Source of the DNA: Schistocerca nitens
Taxonomy: Eukaryota; Arthropoda; Insecta; Orthoptera; Acrididae
Direction: 5' to 3'
Length of the DNA stretch: 64,000 nucleotides
Assembly (NCBI RefSeq): GCF_023898315.1
Contig: NC_064619.1
Location: forward strand, 300,242,150-300,306,149
The stretch's first letter is position 1. Each line of letters opens with the position of its first letter. Below, piece by piece: positions 21,946 through 32,697 of the stretch. Below the pieces are notes generated by a model. That model was not told where the DNA came from, searched no databases, and saw nothing but the letters and a program-made list of their open reading frames with translations. The position numbers were made by a program, and so were the translations under genes.

Positions 21946-22079
21946 ATATTTATATAGATACGTACCGTTAATTTAAAGTTTTTTTTGTGAAAATGGCTAA
22001 CTATTTACATTCTTATATTCAAGAACCTATCTATGTTACATAAATAATTTGCTAACGAGTAACATTTTAATCAACGTTT

Positions 22080-22545
22080 GGAAACATTTGTGCTGCCTAG
22101 ATTGTAAAAGAATTTTGTGGTTGCATATTTCACTCTTTTCTGTGTCAAAAGATAATGCAGATAGTTTTGCCTCCTGGTGATGTACTTGTGAATACCTCTG
22201 TGCCTTTCAAACTCGGATGAATTGTTGATAACAAATAAATGTACTGTGAGGCTCTGGTTAATACTCCCAGCTGCTTGAAGAGATGTCTATTTGTATGAAC
22301 CTAAGACTTAATCTAATTACTTTTGGGCAATGAATACCTCCTACCACGTGAGGCGATCCTCAGTACATTATTCCATAAAACATCAGTGACTGACAATATG
22401 CAAAATATGTAAACTTACTGATTTCTATAGCCATAAAGTTGGCAATAACTCTTGTGGCAGAAGCAACCCAAACATCGTTTTAGCATGTTCATGGTACTGC
22501 TATTCTACCTTAAGTTTTCATCAGTATGCACACCTAAGAAATTGG
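22080..22545 (-). pseudogene. LINE reverse transcriptase C-terminal remnant
   Basis: Minus-strand translation gives LGVHTDENLR, then, after frameshifts, CRSxFKQLGVLT-like HTNRHLFKQLGVLTRASQYIYLL. This pattern is the end of Jockey/CR1-type ORF2 proteins. Several stops and frameshifts are present. The rest of the element was not found. Confidence 0.5.
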
Positions 22546-23137
22546 AACTTCTTCCTTGTTTATTTTAGCAAAACGCTATTTTACAATTCGACCAACGCAA
22601 GCATCTGCGCAAAATCAAAGGTATAGTCAAGTATGCGGTAATGCTATAGAATAGATTTGGAACTTAACACAAATATTGATATTGCGTGTCTTTCATGTTT
22701 CCGTATAAGGTTTCAGATATATTTGGTAACATTGTAAATGTGTCAGCCTAAAATCTAGTGTACAGCATAGCAATATACATGGTGGTCCACTGATAGTGAC
22801 CGGCCAAATATCTCAAGAAATAAGCATCAAATCAAAAAACTACAAAGAACAAACTCGTCTAGCTTCAAGGGGGAAACCAGATGGCGCTATGGTTGGCCCG
22901 CGATATCACGCTGTCATAGGTCAAACGGATATAAACTGCGTTTTTTAAAATAGGAACTCCCATGTTTTTTACATATTCGTGTAGTACGTAAAGAAATATG
23001 AATGTTTTAGTTGGACCACTTTCTTCGCTTTGTGACAGATGGCGCTGAAATAGTTACAAACGTATAAGTACGTGGTAGCACGTAACATTCCGCAAGTGCG
23101 GTCGGTATTTGCTTCGTGATACATTACCCGTGTTAAA

Positions 23138-24226
23138 ATGGACCGTTTACCAATTGCGGAAAAAGTCGATATCGTGTTGATGTATGGCTATTGTGATCGA
23201 AATGCCCAGCGGGCGTGTGCTATGTTGTTATGTTAGGTTAGGTTAGTGTTGTTTAATGTCCCGTCGACAACGAGGTCATTAGAGACGGAACGCAAGCTCG
23301 GGTTAGGGAAGGATGGGGAAGGAAATCGGCCGTGCCCTTTCAAAGGAACCATCCCGGCATTCGCCTGAAACGATTTAGGGAAATCACGGAAAACCTAAAC
23401 CAGGATGGTTGGAGACGGGATTGAACCGTCGCGTGTGCTATGTAGGCTGCTTGGTATCCTGGACGACGTCATCCAAGTGTCCGGACCGTTTGTCCGATAG
23501 TTACGTTATTTAAGGACACAGGAAGTGTTCAGCCACATGTGAAACGTCAACCACGACCTGCAACAAATGATGATGCCCAAGTAGGTGTTTTAGCTGCTGT
23601 CGCGGTTAATCCGCACGTCAGTAGCAGACAAAATGCGCGAGAAACGAGAATCTCAAAAACGTCGGTGTTGAGAATCAACATCGATTGCACCCGTACCATA
23701 TTTCTATGCACCAGGAATTGCATGGCGACGACTTTGAACGTCGTGTACAGTTGGCATTATGGGAGGAAGGATAATTGGCCCCCATTTTATCGATGGCAAT
23801 CTAAATGGTGCAATGTATGCTGATTTCCTACGTAATGTTCTACCGATGTTACTACAAGATGTTTCACTGCATGACAGAATGGCGATGTTTTTCCAACATG
23901 ATGGATGTCCGGCACATAGCTCGCTTGCGTTTAAAGCGGTACTGAATAGCATATTTCATGACAGCTGGATTGGTCGTCGAAGCACCATACCATGGCCCGC
24001 ACGTTCACCGGATCTGACGTCCCCGGATTTATTTCTGTGGGGAAAGTTGAAGGATATTTGCTATCGTGATCCACCGACAACGCCTGACAACACGAGTCAG
24101 CGCATTGTCAATGCATGTGCGAACATTACGGAAGGCGAACTACTCGCTGTTGAGAGGAATGTCGTTACACGTATTGCCAAATGCATTGAGGTTGACGGAC
24201 ATCATTTAGAGCATTTATTGCATTAA
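23138..24226 (+). pseudogene. DD41D-type transposase, SINE-split and deleted
   Basis: Starts MDRLPIAEKVDIVLMYGYC, a helix-turn-helix start typical of DUF4817-type transposases. It is broken by the SINE at 23226-23430 and resumes with VKRQPRPATNDDAQV and ISKTSVLRI. A deletion and frameshift near 23740 remove the first catalytic Asp region. The frame at 23759-24226 carries FFQHDGCPAHS (second Asp) and ARSPDLTSPDLFLWGKLKD (third Asp), with 41 residues between the two, the spacing of rosa/Visitor-like elements. It ends HHLEHLLH. Inactive. Confidence 0.88.
23226..23430 (-). mobile_element. SINE family 2, 5'-truncated
   Basis: Minus-strand copy. The reverse complement begins at the tRNA B box (GACGGTTCAATCCCG) and runs through CCGTGATTTCCCTAAATC and GAAAGGGCACGGCCGA into a GTTAGGTTAGG-type end. 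The A box half is missing. Perfect 13-bp target duplication GCGTGTGCTATGT at 23213-23225 and 23431-23443. Confidence 0.93.
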
Positions 24227-24989
24227 TGTGGTATTTACAGGTAATCACGTTGTAACAGCATGCGTTGTGAGAAATGATAAGCTCACAAAGGTACATGTAT
24301 CACATTGGAACAACCGAAATAAAATGTTCAACGTACCTACGTCCTGTATTTTAATTTAAAAAACCTACCTGTTACCAACCGTCCGTCTAAAATTGTGAGC
24401 CATGTGTTTGTGACTACTACAGCGCCATCTATCACAAAGCGAAAAAAGTGGTCCAACTAAAACATTCATATTTCTTTACGTACTACACGAATATGTAATA
24501 AAAATGGGGTTCCTATTTGAAAAAAAAAACGCTGTTGATATCCGTTGACCTATGGTAGCGCCATCTAGCTGGCCAACTATAGCGCCATCTGGTTTCCCCC
24601 TTCAAGCTAGACAAGTTTCGTTCTTTGTAGTTTTTTCGTTTGACGCTTATTTCGTGAGATATTTGGCCCGGTCACGATCAGTGGACCACCATGTATAAAA
24701 CAGGAAAGATGACACTCTAAAATCTGATTTTGACGCCACTAGCATCACGCATAAATCTGAAGTATTTTGAAGAGAAAACATGAGTAACAGTTAACCGTTT
24801 CTAAAGCATACTTTCAGAGAGCTATCTTCCATGTTTTATGTTTCGCAGTATCTTACGATACTCTGCTGACCATTAAAATTACGATAGCGAGAAACAAACA
24901 GAAAATAACCAAATTTTACTTATTGCGTTTATACACTGTAGTAAGAAGAGTACGTTATTAAATTTGTAGTTGTGTTACGGATATATAGG

Positions 24990-25810
24990 ATGTGGCATTT
25001 AGTACAAAGAATTGCCACCTCTGACAGCAAGGGCTCTACATCTGATGGCCATGTAGTCAATTTAGGTTCCATGAAACATACTGGTGCGTCATTCCACGGT
25101 TCGTTATCAGCTGTAGTGGCTGGTGAATGGCGGCGATCTGATCTCTCGATAGAACAAGACAATATGTTTTTAGTGGGTGAAAGATTTGGTAAGTGAGTTT
25201 GCCATGGGAAAAATCAAATACTATGTGTATCGAGGTAGGATAGGACAATGAGTAACATATGTTTTTGTATTATCTCGTCGAAAGGTAACGTCACAGAGAC
25301 CTCGAAGACAGAGCATAGCAATCGGCTTCAACGTGTCAGAAATGTAACGCCAGCTGTCCAGATTTCCGGCTATGTGGAACTGTGGATGTTCGTGTCGTCT
25401 CGGCTGAAAGGATGACTCGGCGGCGTTCCTGTTTCCAGCATTGCCGTTTGGTGCTTCGCCGTTGACCAGCCCCTCTCTGCTGCCTCGCCAAGGGAAATCC
25501 CACCAGTGGCCGCCGTGCCAACACTGCATATTGTCTCAAACGTCTTAGCACTCTTTGTGGTTACTCCTCTTGCAATAGACAAGATAGTTCCTGACTCAAG
25601 GTAGCCAACGTACCTGTGTGACTACTCGAACAGTACGTCTATCCTCTTGGATTCTTCTAGAAGCTCGGGACAGCTGAGATCCTGCACCTGTCGGTTCCAT
25701 ATTCGTATGACAGTCGTGAGAACTTCCTATCACGCAGCAGTATACGTAATCACAGAAAGATAGGCCATGATCCTGCTGCTGTCGAACTCCGACACTACTG
25801 GTAGACATTT
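24990..25810 (-). pseudogene. Tc1-like transposase remnant, heavily decayed
   Basis: The upstream end (25808) begins MSTSSVGVRQQQDHGLSFCD. The middle contains SWRYISDTLKPIAMLCLRG and VTFRRDNTK, equivalent to the RYIxxVLxPxxLPxL and FQQDNARPH blocks of Tc1 transposases. The end near 25000 has MAIRCRALAVRGGNSLY. The conserved order fits, but stops, frameshifts and deletions are numerous and no terminal repeat was seen. Confidence 0.6.
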
Positions 25811-25928
25811 CTCCTAGTTACACGATCAACTACTATTTCAGAATGAAGAAGCAGCTGCGTAACCTTTCATTGTACGTAGAATGTAGATGCCTTCACTCCA
25901 GCCTACTTTGTGCGGATGTGCTGAAATG

Positions 25929-26122
25929 GTTCAAATGGCTCTGAGCACTATGGGACTCGACATCTGAGGTCATCAGTTCCCTAGAACTTAGAACTACTTA
26001 AACCTAACTAACCTAAGGACATCACACACATCCATGCCCGAGGCAGGATTCGAACCTGCGACCGTAGCAGTCACGCGGTTCCGGACTGTAGCGCCTAGAA
26101 CCACACGGCCACCGCGGCCGGC
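25929..26122 (-). mobile_element. SINE group A, full length
   Basis: Tail left, head right (CCGCGGCCGGC end). Perfect 12-bp target duplication TGTGCTGAAATG at 25917-25928 and 26123-26134, whose last bases overlap the tail by microhomology. Confidence 0.94.
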
Positions 26123-26589
26123 TGTGCTGAAATGCTAATCGACTGCATATCCAAGCATATGCTTCATGCCAACTTAATGTTTGGGATGCACTGCCCTCAT
26201 GGTTTACAGTTTTAATGGCCAGTATTAGGGTACATTTTGGATGATATTCACGTTTATATGAAGATACTTTTCAGTACTAGTCACCACAGGTTAGTTATCC
26301 ACGTAATTTGAGCTGTTTGAACTATGCAAAGTCATTCCTGTGTCTTTCATAAATAACAATTTTTCATATAGATGTTATTTTGACACATGCATGTTAGGTA
26401 TCAACTACATAGCAAAAAGAATCTGATGTGAATCATTGAACATTAGGTACAAAATTTCATTTTTTATTTTTTTTTTATTTTTGTAGACACTAATCACTAA
26501 AACCGAAACTACTTGAAAATTAAGGTATACATCTCAGATGAGTAATTCTACATCACATAATTTGGAAAATTTATTACAGCTGTCGATCA
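26123..26589. other. AT-rich unassigned DNA
   Basis: No element recognised; contains a T-rich run near 26461-26483. Confidence 0.35.
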
Positions 26590-27160
26590 TCATCTACAAA
26601 AGGTCATAAGGTCATGCAACCTCAGCCACTCTCTGTTTTTCACCGAAACATACACATGTGTGCACGTGTGCGCTATGTAGTGGTGCGAAGCAATGCAAGT
26701 CCACAATGTGAAAATCGCTACTTTAAAAGCTGACCAATGAAAACGAATGTACTTACATTTCTGTGTTCGTAGTATGTCAGTGCAAATGTTTTGCAGAAGA
26801 TCCACTGTAATTTCTGTACGACGATTAAGACAACAGATACCGTACCAGACAGACTATATTTAGCAAACAAAATGGTTCAAATGGCTCTGAGCATTATGGG
26901 ACTCAACTGCTGTGGTCATCAGTCCCCTAGAACTTAGAACTACTTAAACCTAACTAACCTAAGGACATCACACACATCCATGCCCGAGGCAGGATTCGAA
27001 CTGCGACCGTAGCAGTCGCACGGTTCCGGACTTGCGCGCCTAGAACCGCGAGACCATCGCGGCCGGCTTTAGCAAACAAAAGCTAATTCATCTCAATCCA
27101 GAATCGAACACTCGACCTCCCGCAAGCTTTGCCAAAACACTGTTCTCTGCACCAACTGCA
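26590..27160 (-). repeat. Second copy of the 17.8-kb foldback family (one arm)
   Basis: The reverse complement matches 18010-18280 in order: TTGGTGCAGAGAACAGTG, GCTTGCGGGAGGTCGAG, CTGTCTGGTACG, GTCTTAATCGTCGTACAG, TTCTGCAAAACATTTGCAC and TTTTCATTGGTCAGC. A SINE at 26873-27067 interrupts it. Short frames starting MxLLQNIC in both copies are shared only because the DNA is shared. Confidence 0.75.
26873..27067 (-). mobile_element. SINE group A, full length
   Basis: Tail left, head right. One base is missing beside the B box complement (GATTCGAACTGCG). Perfect 14-bp target duplication TTTAGCAAACAAAA at 26859-26872 and 27068-27081. Confidence 0.94.
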
Positions 27161-27162
27161 AA

Positions 27163-27163
27163 G

Positions 27164-27194
<31 letters not shown>

Positions 27195-27211
27195 GCACGC
27201 ACACACGCGCG
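27163..27211. repeat. (CA)n/(CG)-rich microsatellite
   Basis: CA run degenerating into CACG and CGCG words. The CVCV-repeat open frame across it is spurious. Confidence 0.95.
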
Positions 27212-27333
27212 TACGGGATAAATCTGACGTACAGAGAAAATCAGAGATGTACAAATTATGCTGAAAGTAATTTTGTGGCATTTTTCTCGTAAATCATCGG
27301 AATGCTATCAAATCTCATTCAACTGAAAAGGCG

Positions 27334-27371
27334 ATAGAGAGAGAGAGAGAGAGAGACAGAGAAAGAGAGAT
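27334..27371. repeat. (GA)n microsatellite
   Basis: GAGA dinucleotide run with single interruptions. Confidence 0.95.
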
Positions 27372-27829
27372 AGGATACAGACAGACAGTATTCTCTTTGT
27401 CTCAAATCAAATTTAAAATATAATCCTAAGCTTGACAAATCGTCATTATAAAGTCAATATCATGACCAGTGTACTGTCTTATAGAGCACTCTTTAGAATC
27501 ACTTTTAATTGTAAGCTTCTCTGCACCACTAGTCCTGTATCGGGAAATAAATAGTTCTGAAACTTGTTAGGATATGCAAATTGTCAATACGTGGTGCAAA
27601 GGCGGACAACTTGCAGAGAGACAAGTAATATAAAGTCCTTAAATAAAGGAAAAGATCGGGTATTGTTTGACTACAGGATCGGCTATGAGTCAACGCTCTC
27701 AGTTGCAATCTCCACGTGTGTAGGAGTTTCCGTCCGGTTCGATGTGAGGCAGAATGATCACATAAATACAGCCATGGGAAAGGATGATACCAGACACAAA
27801 AATCTGAGGAAGTGTAATTCACACACCAA
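27372..27829. other. Unassigned DNA
   Basis: No recognised element. Confidence 0.35.
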
Positions 27830-28125
27830 GACATCGCTTATAATTCCTTCGTTAGGCCAATTCTTGAGTATTATTCGACAGTCTGAGACTCTTACAAAGT
27901 CGGATTAGTTGAAGAGATACGAAAATACTGAAAGAAGAGGTGAACGCTTTGTCGTGCTTGACAGTAAAATTTGAATAAGTCGGTTGTATGTGGAGGGGTA
28001 CTGGCAGTCTTTCTTCAGGAACACCATCTGCGTACAGAATTCGATAAAAGGAAAATTACGCTGATACTCTGTGTCACAGACTACACAGTGGTTTTCCATG
28101 AAGGCGTACAAATGTAGATGTAGGT
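27830..28125 (+). mobile_element. LINE 3'-end fragment (CR1/Jockey-like)
   Basis: Contains a decayed ILEYYSTV-DSYKVGLVEEI trace, resembling the RPILEYCSxVWDPYxVGL block near the end of CR1/Jockey-type ORF2. It ends in AAATGTAGATGTAGG, matching the short hexamer-type 3' tails of such LINEs. Frameshifts prevent a clean translation. Confidence 0.45.
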
Positions 28126-28417
28126 ACGACAGCTTCAGAAATGCGTATATCCGATAGAAAAGTGAAAGCTGGTTACAGAAACACGACGAAGGAAGAAGAA
28201 AAGTAAGCTGAACTGTAAAAGAGTGTGACAGTTGATCTTTTTTTACAGTCATCAGTGGAGTCCGGATTTTATGTAATTTAATACTATTAAATTAAGAAAA
28301 AAATTAACATAAATATGTAATCAAAATGGGTGTAATATGTAATGAAGAAACTATGCGTAAAATCCAATATTTTTTACTATAAATTTTAACTTTACAGGTA
28401 GGATAACCAAATATCTA

Positions 28418-29622
28418 CACTATGTGATCAAAAGTATCCGGACACTTGGCTCAAAATGACTTACAAGTTCGTGGCGCTCTCCATCGGAAATACTGCAATT
28501 CAGTATGGTGCTGGCCCACCATTAGCCTTGATGACAGCTTCCACTCTCGCAAGCATACGTTCAGTCAGGTGCTGGAAGGTTTCTTGGGGAATGGCAGCCC
28601 ATTCTCCACGGAGTGCTGCGCTGAGGAGTGGTATCGATGTCGGTCGGTGAGGCCTGCCATGAAATCGGCGGTCCAAAGGTGATTTATAAATGATTCAGGT
28701 AAGTACTCTGTGCATGCCAGTCCATTACAGGGATGTTATTGCCGTGTAACCACTCCGCCACAGGCTGTGCATTATGAACAGGTGCTCGACCGTGTTGAAG
28801 GATGCAATCGCCATCCCCAGATTGCTCTTCAACAGCGGGAAGCAAGAAGGTGCTTAAAACATCAACGTAGGTCTGTGTTGTGATAGTGTCACGCAAAACA
28901 ACAATGGTTGCAAGCCCCCTCCATGAGAAACACGACCATAGCACAACACCACGGCCTCCGAATTTTGCTGTTGGCACTACACACGCTGGCAGATGTTCAC
29001 CAGGCGTTCGCCCTACCCACAGCCCGCCATCGGAACGCAACATTGTGTACCGTGATTCGTCACTCCACACAACTTTTTACCACTGTTCAATCGTCCAATG
29101 TTCCGCTCCTCACTCCAAGCGAGGCGTCGTTTGGCATTTACCGATGTAATATGTGGCTTATGAGCAGCCTCTCGGTCATGAAATCCAAGTTTTCTCGCCT
29201 CCCGCCAGCTGTCGTAGTACTTGCACTGGATCCTGATGCAGTTTGCAATTCCTGTGTGTTGGTCTTGATAAATTTCTGCCTATTTACACATTACGACCCT
29301 CTTCAACTGTCGGCGGTCTCTGTCAGCTTACAGACGATGTCGGCCTGTACGTTTTCGTGCTGTACCTATTCCTTCACGTTTCCACTTCACCATCACATCG
29401 GAAATAGTGGACCCAGGGATGTTTATGAGTGTGGAAATACGCGTACAGACGTATGACACAAGTGACACCCAATCACTTGACCACGTTCGAAGCCCGTGAG
29501 TTCCTCGGAGAGCCCAATTCTGCTCTCTAATGATGTATCATGACTACTGAGGTCGCTGATATGGAGTACCTGGCAGTGGGTGGCAGCACAATGCACCTAA
29601 TATGAAAAACGTATGCTTTGGG
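28418..29622 (-). mobile_element. Tc1-like element lacking its right terminal repeat
   Basis: The left end, after TA (28416-28417), is CACTATGTGATCAAAAGTAT. No inverted copy of this appears on the right. The recognisable element stops near GGGGGTGT at about 29622, so the right ITR is lost. The transposase is on the minus strand. Confidence 0.78.
28684..29440 (-). pseudogene. Tc1-like transposase, broken
   Basis: The frame ending at 28684 reads MWSDESRYTM (first catalytic Asp), then VVLWSCFSWRGLATIV and ILQHGRAPVHNA, where the second catalytic Asp of QxDNAxxH is replaced by Gly. It then has MDWHAQSTYLNHL, a decayed SPDLNPIE block, before a stop. The N-terminal DNA-binding part (29440-29070) is frameshifted. 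Two catalytic residues are lost. Confidence 0.82.
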
Positions 29623-29764
29623 GGTGTATGAAGTACAAGTATCTCCTGTTCAACCACTTAAGGCTCACTGGAACGGGATGCACAGTCAATTACAATAAAC
29701 TTGTCCAAACGTTCTGTTGCCATGCACAGTCTTCTGTCTGATAGTATGTTTTCATAAATAGAGA

Positions 29765-29998
29765 CCGAGCGAGCTGGCGCAGTGGCTAACACACTGGACT
29801 CACATTCGGGAGGACGACGATTCAATCCCGCGTCCGGCCATCCTGATTTAGGTTTTCCGTGATTTCCCTAAATCGCTCCAGGCAAATGCCGAGATGGTTC
29901 CTTTGAAAGGGCACGGCCGATTTCCTTCTCCGTCCTTCCCTAATCCGATGAGACCGATGACCTCGCTTTCTTGTCTCCTCCCCCACCCAACCCAACCC
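29765..29998 (+). mobile_element. SINE family 2, full length
   Basis: Begins CCGAGCGAGCTGGCGCAGTG (A box region TGGCGCAGTGG) with a B box GATTCAATCCC. The body contains GTTTTCCGTGATTTCCC and GAAAGGGCACGGCCGA and ends CCCACCCAACCCAACCC. Perfect 13-bp target duplication TCATAAATAGAGA at 29752-29764 and 29999-30011. Confidence 0.93.
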
Positions 29999-30109
29999 TC
30001 ATAAATAGAGAAAGATCGCTCAACTTCGCAAGAAGTCAACGGTTCATGTTTATACTGAGGGATTGTGCTAGGAATTAATATCATAAGAGGGTTCTACAAT
30101 TTCACCGTG

Positions 30110-30850
30110 AAGAAAGCGCGACAAAACAGCAAGATTTGAGTAGCCAAGGGTCTTACTCAACACAGATTGCAGTTTTCTGGAAACCGTACAACCCTTCACC
30201 TGGTGCAACTGTGACCTTCCGAACTGCATCAGCCATTATTCCCACGGCCTCCGGGAGAGGCGTACTTGAAGTCTCAAGTTTCTTTATACTGTTGGCGAGT
30301 CAACTGAAGAGACTTGCGATGTATGAAACTGAACTGAGCACATTAGAACTATTGAATGCTGACAAGGATTCATTCACAGATACTGCAGGATCAGAAGGAA
30401 AATTTCTTCATCACTGACTTCACAGCTTCTAATTGCTCACTGAAGAAAATACCAGCTTCATTCCATGTTACCGACCTTGTTATCACTGGTTCCAGAGGCA
30501 CACGTACATCAGGAAGCTACTGCTTGTAGTTTTGTATACGTTAAGGACATTTCAAGAAAACCTTCTTCGTTTCTGATAACAGTGCATTTTCTTCTTGTAA
30601 CTGATGTCTAACTATCTCTGTAACTCTTTGCAATGCATGAGCCGTACATGTAAAATGCACTAAATGTGGATAATATGCGTTATGCGATTTGCACGCTTCC
30701 AACACGTATGGAGCTGCATCTGTTCACAGCCATATTACCCTCTCTTCTTTTACGTCATGTGGCCGTAGTACCTTAAGCCTACCTGAAATGAGTCTAGCAA
30801 ATGTTGAACTATTTGTCACCTCCAATAAATTAAGCAAGCTTAGATGCAAT
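30110..30850 (-). pseudogene. hAT-related transposase fragment (DUF659/CGGBP1-like)
   Basis: Minus-strand translation near 30730-30540 gives TDAAPYVLEACKSHNAYYPH, then LVHFTCTAHALQRVTEIVRH and SETKKVFLKCP. This is the conserved core of the DUF659-type hAT transposases related to CGG-binding protein 1: a catalytic DxAPYM-like box and a CxxHALxR zinc/catalytic box. Downstream pieces are frameshifted. No terminal repeats were found. The assignment rests on motif order and not on a search. Confidence 0.68.
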
Positions 30851-31273
30851 CTCAGAACACAAGTTTACCACCATTAGTTCAGTGATTTGCTAATGTCAGC
30901 CCTGATTTTTTTCTAATATGTCAATACAGCAAGAATCCGGGTAATTCTCCCTGAGAGAATATTAGTCGGGAATGTTACGGAAGTAGTGTTTCTGTAAGAT
31001 TAGATGATGTAGGTTGCCCTGCAACTATGTAAGAGGAACCTTTTTCTTTGAAGAAATCCGTTGTTTATTCCTAGTATGCAGAGTGCTTCGTAAATATTGA
31101 TCAGTTTGGAAATTTCATGGCACATCCTATACGCTTGTCACAAGTTTGACAGACAGTATTTTACCATCAGTGGTTAAAACACTGTCAATGGAAATTTATG
31201 GTTTCGGATTTGATAGCAACGAAGACGCAACCGGTACCTTGATTAACTTGAACGCAGCTGACTGGTACAAATA
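30851..31273. other. Unassigned DNA left of the intact Tc1
   Basis: No recognised element. An upstream in-frame extension of the Tc1 reading frame crosses this region but lies outside the transposon, so it is not part of the transposase. Confidence 0.45.
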
Positions 31274-31517
31274 CACTCCTGGAAATGGAAAAAAGAACAC
31301 ATTGACACCGGTGTGTCAGACCCACCATACTTGCTCCGGACACTGCGAGAGGGCTGTACAAGCAATGATCACACGCACGGCACAGCGGACACACCAGGAA
31401 CCGCGGTGTTGGCCGTCGAATGGCGCTAGCTGCGCAGCATTTGTGCACCGCCGCCGTCAGTGTCAGCCAGTTTGCCGTGGCATACGGAGCTCCATCGCAG
31501 TCTTTAACACTGGTAGC

Positions 31518-32540
31518 ATGCCGCGACAGCGTGGACGTGAACCGTATGTGCAGTTGACGGACTTTGAGCGAGGGCGTATAGTGGGCATGCGGGAGGCCGG
31601 GTGGACGTACCGCCGAATTGCTCAACACGTGGGGCGTGAGGTCTCCACAGTACATCGATGTTGTCGCCAGTGGTCGGCGGAAGGTGCACGTGCCCGTCGA
31701 CCTGGGACCGGACCGCAGCGACGCACGGATGCACGCCAAGACCGTAGGATCCTACGCAGTGCCGTAGGGGACCGCACCGCCACTTCCCAGCAAATTAGGA
31801 ACACTGTTGCTCCTGGGGTATCGGCGAGGACCATTCGCAACCGTCTCCATGAAGCTGGGCTACGGTCCCGCACACCGTTAGGCCGTCTTCCGCTCACGCC
31901 CCAACATCGTGCAGCCCGCCTCCAATGGTGTCGCGACAGGCGTGAATGGAGGGACGAATGGAGACGTGTCGTCTTCAGCGATGAGAGTCGCTTCCGCCTT
32001 GGTGCCAATGATGGTCGTATGCGTGTTTGGCGCCGTGCAGGTGAGCGCCACAATCAGGACTGCATACGACCGAGGCACACAGGGCCAACACCCGGCATCA
32101 TGGTGTGGGGAGCGATCTCCTACACTGGCCGTACACCACTGGTGATCGTCGAGGGGACACTGAATAGTGCACGGTACATCCAAACCGTCATCGAACCCAT
32201 CGTTCTACCATTCCTAGACCGGCAAGGTAACTTGCTGTTCCAACAGGACAATGCACGTCCGCATGTATCCCGTGCCACCCAACGTGCTCTAGAAGGTGTA
32301 AGTCAACTACCCTGGCCAGCAAGATCTCCGGATCTGTCCCCCATTGAGCATGTTTGGGACTGGATGAAGCGTCGTCTCACGCGGTCTGCACGTCCAGCAC
32401 GAACGCTGGTCCAACTGAGGCGCCAGATGGAAATGGCATGGCAAGCCGTTCCACAGGACTACATCCAGCATCTCTACGATCGTCTCCATGGGAGAATAGC
32501 AGCCTGCATTGCTGCGAAAGGTGGATATACACTGTACTAG
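31518..32540 (+). CDS. Tc1-like transposase, uninterrupted
   Basis: A 340-residue protein that would cut and paste the surrounding element by acting on its terminal repeats in the nucleus. Residues about 11-55 hold the first helix-turn-helix (LTDFERGRIVGMREAGWTYR) and about 85-125 the second. RRPGTGPQRR at about 60-69 takes the place of the GRPR-type linker. The catalytic residues are D155 (VFSDESRF), D244 (FQQDNARPH) and E277 (LSPIEHVW). Only 32 residues separate D244 and E277, against 34 in classical Tc1 enzymes. The start at 31518 (MPRQRGREPY) is chosen because upstream in-frame ATGs lie outside the terminal repeat or within the leader. Length fits the family's 340-350. Confidence 0.93.
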   Translation: MPRQRGREPYVQLTDFERGRIVGMREAGWTYRRIAQHVGREVSTVHRCCRQWSAEGARARRPGTGPQRRTDARQDRRILRSAVGDRTATSQQIRNTVAPGVSARTIRNRLHEAGLRSRTPLGRLPLTPQHRAARLQWCRDRREWRDEWRRVVFSDESRFRLGANDGRMRVWRRAGERHNQDCIRPRHTGPTPGIMVWGAISYTGRTPLVIVEGTLNSARYIQTVIEPIVLPFLDRQGNLLFQQDNARPHVSRATQRALEGVSQLPWPARSPDLSPIEHVWDWMKRRLTRSARPARTLVQLRRQMEMAWQAVPQDYIQHLYDRLHGRIAACIAAKGGYTLY

Positions 32541-32632
32541 TGCCGACATTGTGCATGCTCTGTTGCCTGTGTCTATGTGCCTGTGGTTCTGTCAGTGTGA
32601 TCATGTGATGTATCTGACCCCAGGAATGTGTC

Positions 32633-32638
32633 AATAAA
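32633..32638 (+). terminator. Polyadenylation signal of the Tc1 transposase
   Basis: AATAAA lies 93 bp after the stop codon and 57 bp before the right end of the element. Confidence 0.6.
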
Positions 32639-32697
32639 GTTTCCCCTTCCTGGGACAATGAATTCAGGGTGTTCTTATTTCAATTTCCAGGAGTGTA

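Larger units (their letters stand above)
22778..24693 (+). mobile_element. DD41D-type transposon with about 270-bp TIRs
   Basis: Flanked by TA (22776-22777 and 24694-24695). Ends are CATGGTGGTCCACTGATAGT and CATGGTGGTCCACTGATCGT. The inverted repeats can be followed for about 270 bp, through GGTTTCCCCC-type and TTAGTTGGACCAC words, to about 23047 and 24418. A SINE splits the transposase near its start. The length without the SINE is about 1.7 kb. Confidence 0.9.
31274..32695 (+). mobile_element. Complete-looking Tc1-like transposon
   Basis: A 1,422-bp element flanked by TA (31272-31273 and 32696-32697). The terminal inverted repeats are about 26 bp and nearly identical: CACTCCTGGAAATGGAAAAA on the left and CACTCCTGGAAATTGAAATA on the right, both continuing AGAACAC. 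It encloses one uninterrupted transposase, followed by an AATAAA signal at 32633-32638. No SINE or deletion is visible. It is the best candidate here for a recently active element. Confidence 0.95.

Noticed and set aside
27093-27281. Minus-strand ORF with a CVCVCV run
   Set aside because: Direct translation of the CA microsatellite.
31146-31517. N-terminal extension of the Tc1 transposase
   Set aside because: It starts outside the left terminal repeat, so it cannot be part of the mobile gene. MPRQRGREPY at 31518 fits the family start.
31622-32053. Long antisense ORFs across the Tc1 transposase
   Set aside because: Shadow frames of a GC-rich coding sequence.
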